From contig CAYPHJ010000160.1 of assembly GCA_964410485.1 (NCBI GenBank), forward strand, positions 1-7,445: 7,445 nucleotides of DNA, in the 5' to 3' direction. The notes under the pieces are model-generated. The model was not told the DNA's origin. It made no database searches and saw nothing but the letters and a program-made list of their open reading frames with translations. Position 1 is the first letter of the stretch. Each line of letters opens with the position of its first letter. This document shows positions 1-5,503 of this stretch, one piece after another. The translations under genes were made by a program, and so were the position numbers. This DNA comes from CAYPHJ01 sp964410485. GTDB taxonomy: Bacteria; Desulfobacterota; Binatia; UBA9968.

Positions 1-40
1 GATTTCCCCTCTTTGGAAAAGAGGGGCCAGGGGAGATTTT
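1..40. repeat. Short perfect hairpin with flanking partial complement
   Basis: CCCCTCTTT (6-14) and AAAGAGGGG (18-26) form a perfect 9-bp stem around a 3-base loop. A second pairing is possible between bases 1-10 and AGGGGAGATT (29-38) if one G-U pair is allowed. No T-tract directly follows the 3' arm; the nearest is the four Ts at 37-40, so it is not a standard intrinsic terminator. It may be the end of an upstream transcript or a copy of a dispersed intergenic repeat. The window edge prevents a decision. Confidence 0.5.
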
Positions 41-87
41 GGACAAGAGTGAGTTGGCTCATTGGCCCGCGATATTGCTCCATGGCT

Positions 88-93
88 AGGAGG
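88..93 (+). promoter_or_regulatory. Strong Shine-Dalgarno site for the alpha/beta hydrolase
   Basis: AGGAGG ends five bases before the ATG at 99. This is close to the ideal anti-16S match and settles the start of the gene. No convincing -35/-10 pair was seen in bases 40-87. Confidence 0.8.
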
Positions 94-98
94 GATCC

Positions 99-944
99 AT
101 GCCGGTCACGATTGTCGATGGAATTGAAGTGTTCTACGAAAGGCGCGGATCGGGAGCGCCGATCCTGATGTTTGCTCCGGGCGGTTTTGACGCAACGATT
201 GACAAGTGGTTAAGCGCCAGCGCATGGAAAGGCATCAACGCGCTGGACGCCCTTTCGACCGAGCACACGTTGATTGTTTATGACCGGCGGGAATCCGGGC
301 AATCGGGGGGTCGAGTCGAGCGGCTCAGTTGGTCCAGTTATACGCGGCAAGCCAAAGGACTATTGGAATACCTCAAAGTGGATCGGGCCCACGTCATGGG
401 CGGTTGCATGGGTTGTTCGGTGGCGCTGGCGTTTGCTGTTGATTATCCAGAGGCTACCCGTAGTTTGATCCTGCACTGGCCGGTTGGAGGTTACCGTTGG
501 AAGATTAACGGCCTCGATCGATTTGAGCGGCATTATCATTTCGCCAAGCAGCAAGGGCTAAAGGGTGTCGTGGAGCGGGCTCGCGTCGGCAAGAGCTTTT
601 GGCTCGATCCGGAAGCGGGACCGTGGGCTTCGGTGATTCATAAGGACGACGGATTTGCCCAAAAGTTCATGGCACAGGACCTCGATCATTATCTGGGCAT
701 CCTTGTGACCGGCGGGCGACATTTCTTTGATCGAGATACGGCGCCTGGAGCGGCGCCTGAAGAAATCACGGGCATCAAAGCGCCGGCGCTCATCATACCG
801 GGCGACGATGCTTCGCATGCCACGTCAGCAGCCCATTACCTGCGCGAATGCCTGCCCAGTGCAGAGTTTTGGAACATCTTGCCGCCCGAACAAACGACGA
901 AAAAAAACTGCGAGAGGATCTTGGATTTTTGCCGCCGCACATAG
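99..944 (+). CDS. Alpha/beta hydrolase with Cys in the nucleophile elbow
   Basis: This is a 281-residue cytoplasmic protein with no signal peptide, and it has the alpha/beta-hydrolase fold pattern. An N-terminal strand region leads to an oxyanion-type loop (FAPGG, 25-29). The YDRRESGQS segment (61-69) matches the usual D-x-R-G-x-G-x-S region. The nucleophile elbow is GGCMG (101-105), so the predicted nucleophile is Cys103 rather than Ser; Cys106 and Ser107 follow. The likely acid is in PGDD (234-237) after a hydrophobic strand. The catalytic His usually found near the C-terminus is not obvious: the tail after residue 247 has no His, and the nearest are His240 and His246. The substrate is unknown. 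The start is fixed by a strong AGGAGG site. The next gene also encodes a Cys-type alpha/beta hydrolase, but from a different family, and there is no sign of duplication. The gene is separated from it by 170 bases, so it is probably transcribed separately. Confidence 0.85.
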   Translation: MPVTIVDGIEVFYERRGSGAPILMFAPGGFDATIDKWLSASAWKGINALDALSTEHTLIVYDRRESGQSGGRVERLSWSSYTRQAKGLLEYLKVDRAHVMGGCMGCSVALAFAVDYPEATRSLILHWPVGGYRWKINGLDRFERHYHFAKQQGLKGVVERARVGKSFWLDPEAGPWASVIHKDDGFAQKFMAQDLDHYLGILVTGGRHFFDRDTAPGAAPEEITGIKAPALIIPGDDASHATSAAHYLRECLPSAEFWNILPPEQTTKKNCERILDFCRRT

Positions 945-956
945 GCGAAGGCAGAT

Positions 957-989
957 GGCATATAGCTTACGGCCTATAGCATACGGCGT
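957..989. repeat. 14-bp tandem repeat, two full units
   Basis: Units GGCATATAGCTTAC (957-970) and GGCCTATAGCATAC (971-984) are adjacent and differ at two of 14 positions. A third unit begins with GGC at 985 and then diverges. It lies in the 170-base spacer after the first gene. CGAGAC copies follow at 1000, 1014 and 1021, spaced 14 and 7 bases apart. It looks like a noncoding intergenic repeat; no function can be read from it. Confidence 0.6.
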
Positions 990-1030
990 GATCAGAACCC
1001 GAGACTTTAGCCGCGAGACTCGAGACCATT

Positions 1031-1051
1031 GGCGGTGCGTTATGGACCGCC
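1031..1051. other. Short hairpin in spacer
   Basis: GGCGGT (1031-1036) and ACCGCC (1046-1051) form a perfect 6-bp stem with a 9-base loop. No T-run follows, so it is a poor intrinsic terminator. It sits between the two hydrolase genes and could be chance. Confidence 0.25.
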
Positions 1052-1098
1052 TGATTAAAATCTGCTAGACAAAAGGCGACTTAACGTCATCACCGCTG

Positions 1099-1105
1099 AA
1101 GGAGG
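1099..1105 (+). promoter_or_regulatory. Shine-Dalgarno site for the dienelactone hydrolase
   Basis: AAGGAGG ends nine bases before the ATG at 1115, at workable spacing, and supports that start. No clear promoter was found in 945-1098: a TTGGCG at 1029 and a TAAAAT at 1056 are 21 bases apart, too far for a standard sigma-70 pair. Confidence 0.75.
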
Positions 1106-1114
1106 CTTGCCGGT

Positions 1115-1834
1115 ATGGAGGTTACAACTAGAACGGTACAGCTCGATACGTCGGATGGTAAGATGGAGACCTTCGAGGCGCGGCCCAAAGACGGCGGGAC
1201 TTACCCTGGAATTGTCGTGTTGATGGAGGCCTTTGGTCTGAATGATCATATCAAGAAGGTGACCGAGCGGATTGCGCAGGAAGGGTACGTCGCGGTGGCT
1301 CCTGATCTCTATTACCGCGAAACCGAACGAGTGGTGCCGTACAACGAGTTACAGAAGGCAATCGGGATTATGAATCGGTTACAGGATTCGAAGGTGATGG
1401 ACGATCTCGGAGCAGCCCTTGCTCATTTGAAATCCGCAAACAATACCAAAGCGGGTGCTCTGGGAGTTACCGGCTTCTGTATGGGCGGACGTTTCACCTA
1501 TCTAGCGGCTGCACATCACAATAAAGACGTCAAAGCGGCTGTGGTTTTCTATGGCGGGGGTATTCCCATGGGTAGCCCGAGCCCGTTGGACAGGACCGGA
1601 GAAATCAACTGTCCGATGTACTTGTTCTTCGGCGCAAAAGATCCGTTGATTCCTATGGAACACGTCGGTCAGATCAACACAAAGCTGACACACGAAAAGA
1701 AGAATTCTATGATGAAAGTTTATCCCGAGGCGACGCACGGATTTTTTTGCGACGAGCGGGCGAGCTACCACGAAACCTCCGCCAAGGATGCATGGGACAA
1801 ATTCAGGTCCTTCTTTGGGCAACATTTGAAGTAA
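1115..1834 (+). CDS. Dienelactone hydrolase family protein
   Basis: This 239-residue protein matches the usual length of the dienelactone hydrolase (carboxymethylenebutenolidase) family, cytoplasmic alpha/beta hydrolases with a Cys-His-Asp triad. The nucleophile elbow is GFCMGG (120-125) with Cys122. The acid is Asp176 in FGAKDPLIP, and the base is His208 in YPEATHGFF. Glu38 in LMEAFGLN sits where family members hold the Glu that contacts the nucleophile and substrate. APDLYYR (62-68) is also typical. All catalytic positions are intact, so it should be active. The true substrate is uncertain, because most homologues outside chloroaromatic degradation clusters have unknown substrates and no catechol pathway genes are nearby. 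The start is supported by AAGGAGG nine bases upstream. Spacers of 170 and 137 bases on either side suggest a single-gene transcript. Confidence 0.92.
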   Translation: MEVTTRTVQLDTSDGKMETFEARPKDGGTYPGIVVLMEAFGLNDHIKKVTERIAQEGYVAVAPDLYYRETERVVPYNELQKAIGIMNRLQDSKVMDDLGAALAHLKSANNTKAGALGVTGFCMGGRFTYLAAAHHNKDVKAAVVFYGGGIPMGSPSPLDRTGEINCPMYLFFGAKDPLIPMEHVGQINTKLTHEKKNSMMKVYPEATHGFFCDERASYHETSAKDAWDKFRSFFGQHLK

Positions 1835-1882
1835 TCCGCATGGGGCCGCCTCTCGAGAATGAGCGCGAAAACCCTGCAGGAT

Positions 1883-1953
1883 CTCGGATTTCAGATCGCA
1901 AATCTCAGACAGGCCAACCTTGAAATCTGAACACTGTCACCTGAGATTCCGAG
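1883..1953. repeat. Nested and overlapping inverted repeats upstream of aguB
   Basis: Several short arms in this spacer are exact reverse complements: CTCGGA (1883-1888) with TCCGAG (1948-1953), TTCAGAT (1890-1896) with ATCTGAA (1925-1931), and AATCTCAG (1901-1908) with CTGAGATT (1941-1948). The first two pairs nest, while the third cannot form together with the second, so two alternative folds are possible. It ends about 20 bases before the aguB start. It may be a repeat element or a leader structure; no known riboswitch was recognised. Confidence 0.45.
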
Positions 1954-1960
1954 TGAAACG

Positions 1961-1965
1961 AGGAG
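1961..1965 (+). promoter_or_regulatory. Shine-Dalgarno site favouring a TTG start for aguB
   Basis: AGGAG ends six bases before the TTG at 1972. The alternative in-frame GTG at 2008 has no purine-rich match upstream. This is the main reason for choosing the longer form of aguB. Confidence 0.55.
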
Positions 1966-1971
1966 AAGCGC

Positions 1972-2901
1972 TTGCCCTGTGGATGCGGGCGCGCAATAGT
2001 TAAACCAGTGGCCGAAGCGAAGAACAAAGATCAAGTCACCGTCGGGCTTGTTCAAATGGGCTCGGGCGACGATCCGCAGGAGAATTTGGCCAAAGCCCTG
2101 TCGCGTATTCGAACGGCGGCAGAGCGAGGCGCGCAGATCGTTTGCCTTCAGGAGCTGTTCAGATCGAAATACTTTTGTCAAACGGAAAACACCCGGTACT
2201 TCAAGCTTGCCGAGCCCATTCCGGGCCCGAGCACGGAGGCTCTGGGCGCCCTGGCGAAGGAAAAACAAGTTGTCATTGTTGCCTCGCTTTTTGAAAGACG
2301 TTCGGCTGGAATTTATCACAATACGGCGGTAGTCATCGATGCGGACGGGGCCGTTGCAGGAAAGTATCGGAAAATGCATATCCCCGATGACCCGCTCTAC
2401 TACGAGAAATTCTATTTTACGCCCGGCGACCTGGGTTTTCCCAGTTTTCAGACGCGCTATGCGAAAATCGGCGTTCTGGTGTGTTGGGACCAATGGTTTC
2501 CGGAGGCCGCCCGGTTGACTTCGCTCGCGGGCGCGCAAATCCTTTTTTACCCTACGGCCATCGGCTGGATTCCCAAGGAACCCCGGCCGATCGCGGAAGA
2601 CCAGCGCACGGCATGGCAACTGATTCAGCGCGCTCATGCGGTGGCGAACAGCATCTATGTCGCCGTGGCGAATCGGGTCGGACGTGAGGGCAAACTCCGG
2701 TTTTGGGGTAGTTCGTTTGTTGCAGGTCCATTTGGCGAAATCGTCGCGCAAGGCTCTTCGGATCGCGAAGAAGTGCTCATCGCCCAATGCCAGCTCTCGA
2801 GAATCGAAGAGACGCGACAAAATTGGCCTTTTCTCCGAGACCGGCGCATCGACGCCTACGGCCCATTACAGGCCCGGTTTGTTGGCGAGAATACGCGCTA
2901 G
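1972..2901 (+). CDS. aguB: N-carbamoylputrescine amidase
   Basis: The enzyme hydrolyses N-carbamoylputrescine to putrescine, CO2 and ammonia, the last step of the agmatine route to putrescine. It is a 309-residue nitrilase-superfamily protein. The Glu-Lys-Cys triad is intact: Glu61 in CLQELF, Lys134 in KYRKMHIPDD and Cys171 in LVCWDQWFPEAAR. The DPLYYEKFYFTPGD segment (140-153), with the second structural Glu145, is a hallmark of this subfamily rather than of general nitrilases. WGSSFVAGPFGE (245-256) is the usual late core strand. The TTG start at 1972 is chosen for its AGGAG site. It adds a Cys-containing tail (MPCGCGRAIV) before the first conserved strand VTVGLVQMG (22-30). A GTG start at 2008 would give 297 residues and fits the family length better. 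Agmatine deiminase follows after 87 bases, which makes the function nearly certain. Confidence 0.95.
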   Translation: MPCGCGRAIVKPVAEAKNKDQVTVGLVQMGSGDDPQENLAKALSRIRTAAERGAQIVCLQELFRSKYFCQTENTRYFKLAEPIPGPSTEALGALAKEKQVVIVASLFERRSAGIYHNTAVVIDADGAVAGKYRKMHIPDDPLYYEKFYFTPGDLGFPSFQTRYAKIGVLVCWDQWFPEAARLTSLAGAQILFYPTAIGWIPKEPRPIAEDQRTAWQLIQRAHAVANSIYVAVANRVGREGKLRFWGSSFVAGPFGEIVAQGSSDREEVLIAQCQLSRIEETRQNWPFLRDRRIDAYGPLQARFVGENTR

Positions 2902-2929
2902 TCGGATGTCAATCTTTGAAGTATCCCGC

Positions 2930-2948
2930 TTGAACTGACCTTGAACTG
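2930..2948. repeat. TTGAACTG direct repeat, 11-base period
   Basis: TTGAACTG occurs at 2930-2937 and again at 2941-2948 in the gap between aguB and aguA. Starts are 11 bases apart, about one helical turn. It could be a binding site or chance; no regulator gene is nearby. Confidence 0.25.
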
Positions 2949-2988
2949 TGGAGATCTTACGCCGTCGCGGCTGCAGTTTTTCCTCTCG

Positions 2989-4059
2989 ATGAGCACCACC
3001 CAAACATCCACACCGGCGTCCCTGGGTTATGCCATGCCGGCGGAATGGAGTCCTCACCGGGCAACCTGGCTCGCCTGGCCTCACAATGTTGAGACCTGGC
3101 CGGCGCGACTCACCGAAGTCCAGGAGATCTGGATCAAAATGATTGAAGTCCTCTCGCCGCAAGAAGAAGTCTGTCTCCTGGTTAATGACGACCAAACACT
3201 ACGCCAGGTGCGCTGCCGACTTGAAAATGCCCGCGTAGCAATGGACCGGGTCTCGATCATCGGCATTCCGACTGTCGATGTGTGGATGCGTGACTACGGC
3301 CCGACGTTTGTGACGAGAGCCGGCCCGGATCAGCCACTGGCCTTCAATGATTGGATTTTCAACGGTTGGGGTGGAAAATACCGCGCCTACGAAGAGGATG
3401 ACCGCGTCGCTAAGGAAATCGCGGCGCTTCTGGGTGTCCCGGTGTTCGAGCACTCGGTGGTGCTTGAGGGCGGCTCGATTGATGTGAATGGCGCGGGAAC
3501 GTGTCTCACGACCGAGCAATGCTTACTAAACAAAAATCGTAATCCCATGCTCAGCCGGGAAGACATCGAGCGGCTTCTCAAAAACTCGTTGGGAGTTGCG
3601 CAGGTTGTGTGGCTCGGAGAAGGGATCGTTGGCGACGACACCGACGGGCACATTGATGACATTGCGCGCTTCGTCAGTGTGGACACGATCGTGTGCAGCA
3701 TCGAATCGAATCCGAACGATGCCAATTATCGCCCACTGAAGCAGAACTATGAGCGGCTCACAGCAGCCAGGGATTTGAACGGCCACAAGTTCACGATTGT
3801 TGAGCTACCCTGCCCGGATCCGCTGTACTATGAGGGCTCGCGGTTGCCGGCCAGCTACGCGAATTTTTATATCGCGAATGAGACGGTCATGGTGCCCGTG
3901 TTCGATGATCCCGGGGATGATCAGGCCATTGGAATACTCCGGGACATTTTCGCGGATCGCCGCGTGATCGGATTGCGCTGCGCTACGGTGGTTGCGGGCT
4001 TGGGTGCCCTTCACTGTGTGACCCAGCAGGAGCCGGCTTTTTTGACCTCCAGGTCTTGA
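2989..4059 (+). CDS. aguA: Agmatine deiminase
   Basis: The enzyme converts agmatine to N-carbamoylputrescine and ammonia and supplies the substrate of the upstream aguB product. It is a 356-residue pentein-fold (guanidino-group-modifying) enzyme, cytoplasmic, at the usual family length. Numbered from this ATG, the conserved blocks are MPAEWSPH near residue 16, WMRDYGP (99-105) with Asp102, EGGSIDVNG (160-168), TDGHIDD (218-224) with His221, and ALHCVTQQEP (340-349) with catalytic Cys343. All expected active-site residues are present. The frame stays open back to a TTG at 2941, but neither start has a clear Shine-Dalgarno site. The ATG is preferred because homologues begin a short distance before the GY-MPAEW block. 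The gene lies 87 bases after aguB in the same direction, and the two are probably co-transcribed. The arginine decarboxylase that would make agmatine is not in the window. Confidence 0.95.
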   Translation: MSTTQTSTPASLGYAMPAEWSPHRATWLAWPHNVETWPARLTEVQEIWIKMIEVLSPQEEVCLLVNDDQTLRQVRCRLENARVAMDRVSIIGIPTVDVWMRDYGPTFVTRAGPDQPLAFNDWIFNGWGGKYRAYEEDDRVAKEIAALLGVPVFEHSVVLEGGSIDVNGAGTCLTTEQCLLNKNRNPMLSREDIERLLKNSLGVAQVVWLGEGIVGDDTDGHIDDIARFVSVDTIVCSIESNPNDANYRPLKQNYERLTAARDLNGHKFTIVELPCPDPLYYEGSRLPASYANFYIANETVMVPVFDDPGDDQAIGILRDIFADRRVIGLRCATVVAGLGALHCVTQQEPAFLTSRS

Positions 4060-4085
4060 CTTTAACTCGCACAGGCTTCTATTCT
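4056..4085 (+). promoter_or_regulatory. Candidate sigma-70 type promoter overlapping the aguA stop
   Basis: TTGACT (4056-4061) matches the -35 consensus at five of six bases. TATTCT (4080-4085) matches the -10 at four of six. They are separated by 18 bases. The -35 box includes the aguA stop codon. The expected transcription start, around 4091-4093, lies only a few bases before the ATG at 4096, so the first gene of the next unit would have almost no leader. Confidence 0.45.
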
Positions 4086-4095
4086 ACTTCCCGAT

Positions 4096-4308
4096 ATGGG
4101 GCAGCTCATTCAACTTCAACGACTGCATCAGGCGCGCCGACGCCGTTCCGAAAAGGTCAGCATGGAGCAGTGCGTAGAGTTGCTGGAGTGGAATTTGAAA
4201 AAAAGTCTCGACGATTATTTTGCTTCGCCTCCTGAAGAAAGATCCATCCGGGCGACCCAGATCCGCAAGCTCAGCGAAATTCTTGAGTATGCGCTGAGGC
4301 TCCTTTAA
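4096..4308 (+). CDS. Small basic helical protein of unknown function
   Basis: I do not recognise this 70-residue protein. It has no signal peptide, membrane segment or metal-binding motif. A basic patch RRRR (14-17) is followed by two predicted amphipathic helices, about residues 21-43 (with ECVELLEWNLKK-like spacing of hydrophobics) and 46-69, broken by ASPPEE. This is compatible with a small nucleic-acid or protein-binding helical hairpin. Length and acidity/basicity resemble small accessory proteins such as the exonuclease VII small subunit, but that family's motifs are not visible. Support for it being real comes from its place between aguA and the rmuC-like gene in the same direction, a promoter-like sequence just upstream, and a protein-like composition. 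There is no Shine-Dalgarno site, so translation may be leaderless. A competing antisense frame (4084-4365) has no such support. Confidence 0.6.
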   Translation: MGQLIQLQRLHQARRRRSEKVSMEQCVELLEWNLKKSLDDYFASPPEERSIRATQIRKLSEILEYALRLL

Positions 4309-4333
4309 TCTTTTTTCAACTGCCAGACCACTC

Positions 4334-5473
4334 GTGCGTGCGCTTGTGGAGTCGTTGAATACCATTCTGATCCTGTTGTCGTTTTTTGCGGCTTTGGCTC
4401 TGCTCGGGTGGTTTTTTCTGGTTCGCCTTCAGAGCATCGCCAAAGCCAAAGAGCAGGAGACTTCCTGGTTGATGATGCAGCAACAGATCGACCAGCTGCG
4501 GGCGCACTTGGGCCAGGTTGTGGACAGCCACACCCAGCTCATTCAGCAGCAATTGGGCCAGCTGCTCGGTCACGTCAATGAGCGCCTCAAAGAAAACGGC
4601 GAGATCCTGCAGAGATCCCAGCAAAGCCTCGGCGAGCGCCTGGACAGCGCAGCTCGTGTGGTGGGTAGTGTTCAGAAAACACTGGGCGGTCTGGAGGAAA
4701 CCAACCGGCGAATCTATGAAGTTGGAAAAGACATCGCCTCGCTCCAGGAAATCCTGCGGGCGCCCAAGCTCAGAGGCGGGCTTGGTGAGTTTTTTCTCGC
4801 GGACCTGCTGGCCCAGGTCCTTCCACCCCACCATTTTTCAATGCAGCACGGTTTCCGTAGCGGCGAGAAGGTGGACGCAGTAATTCGCCTTGGCACTTCA
4901 TTGGTGCCGGTGGACGCGAAATTTCCACTGGAGAATTTTAAGCGCATCTTGGACGGGGCGACGGAAGAAGACAGGGCGCGTGCCCGCAGGCAGTTTTTTG
5001 CGGACGTAAAGAAACACATCGATGGCATCGCGGCAAAATACATCGTCCCCGACGAGGGAACTTATGACTTTGCCCTTATGTATATCCCCGCCGAAAACGT
5101 GTACTATGAGACCATCCTGAAGGACGAGACTCCGGGAGAAAAAAACCTGAGCGTTTATGCTCTGAGCAAACGGGTCATTCCGGTCTCGCCCAATAGCTTT
5201 TACGCGTATCTGCAGGCCATTGTTTTAGGCTTGAAAGGAATGAAGATCGAGGATGGCGCGAAAGAGATGGTACGTTATCTGACGCGGCTCCAAGGCGATT
5301 TCTCCAAGTTCAGGGACGACTTCACGCTACTTGGCAAACACATGGGGCATGCGGAGTCGGCCTATCAAAACGCTGAAAAACGGCTGGAACAGTTTGCCCA
5401 AAAGCTACTTTCCACCGATGCTGGCCAGGTCGAAATTTTGGCGGGCCCAGCCGACGGTTGCAAGACAGGCTAG
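4334..5473 (+). CDS. rmuC: RmuC-family DNA recombination protein
   Basis: This 379-residue protein has the RmuC layout. A single N-terminal membrane segment (about 10-30) is followed by a long Gln- and Leu-rich coiled coil (about 35-140) and then the RmuC domain, which is related to PD-(D/E)xK nucleases. Candidate metal-site residues are Glu152 in GLGEFF, Asp181 in KVDAVI, and Asp194 and Lys196 in VPVDAKFPLE. MYIPAENVYYE (249-259) and SPNSFYAYL (285-293) are further family blocks. E. coli RmuC limits recombination at inverted repeats; the biochemical activity is still poorly defined. The GTG start at 4334 is chosen as the furthest start that keeps the membrane segment intact, and another GTG at 4346 is possible. 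No strong ribosome site is visible. It begins 25 bases after the small gene and ends 30 bases before the kinase gene, so it is probably in one operon with them. Confidence 0.92.
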   Translation: MRALVESLNTILILLSFFAALALLGWFFLVRLQSIAKAKEQETSWLMMQQQIDQLRAHLGQVVDSHTQLIQQQLGQLLGHVNERLKENGEILQRSQQSLGERLDSAARVVGSVQKTLGGLEETNRRIYEVGKDIASLQEILRAPKLRGGLGEFFLADLLAQVLPPHHFSMQHGFRSGEKVDAVIRLGTSLVPVDAKFPLENFKRILDGATEEDRARARRQFFADVKKHIDGIAAKYIVPDEGTYDFALMYIPAENVYYETILKDETPGEKNLSVYALSKRVIPVSPNSFYAYLQAIVLGLKGMKIEDGAKEMVRYLTRLQGDFSKFRDDFTLLGKHMGHAESAYQNAEKRLEQFAQKLLSTDAGQVEILAGPADGCKTG

Positions 5474-5487
5474 TCGTTCGGGCCGAC

Positions 5488-5494
5488 GAGAGGA
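5488..5494 (+). promoter_or_regulatory. Ribosome binding site for the histidine kinase
   Basis: GAGAGGA lies nine bases before the GTG at 5504. It supports this start, which also places the first membrane segment at the very N-terminus. Confidence 0.5.
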
Positions 5495-5503
5495 TATCCC
5501 TCA

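Noticed and set aside
899..944. A possible frameshift at the A8 run near the end of the first gene, which could explain the missing catalytic His
   Set aside because: The tail in the present frame still looks like the normal last helix of the fold (N-x-x-x-I-L-D-F pattern) and ends at a sensible length, so no frameshift is needed.
957..1027. A CRISPR array
   Set aside because: The units are 14 bp, adjacent without unique spacers, and imperfect; no cas genes are present.
1029..1061. A TTGGCG and TAAAAT pair as a promoter for the dienelactone hydrolase
   Set aside because: The 21-base spacing is too long for a standard sigma-70 promoter, and the -35 match is weak.
727..1068. A + strand frame running from the first hydrolase gene across the repeat spacer
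   Set aside because: It overlaps the hydrolase by over 200 bases, is Arg-rich, runs through tandem repeats and has no ribosome site or domain.
1891..2820. A 309-codon open frame on the - strand opposite aguB
   Set aside because: It is fully antisense to a clear AguB protein with an intact triad, has no recognisable domain and is rich in Arg. Its length is a by-product of codon bias.
4316..4834. A 172-codon open frame on the - strand opposite rmuC
   Set aside because: It mirrors the coiled-coil region of rmuC. Its Leu/Gln richness simply reflects the complementary codons.
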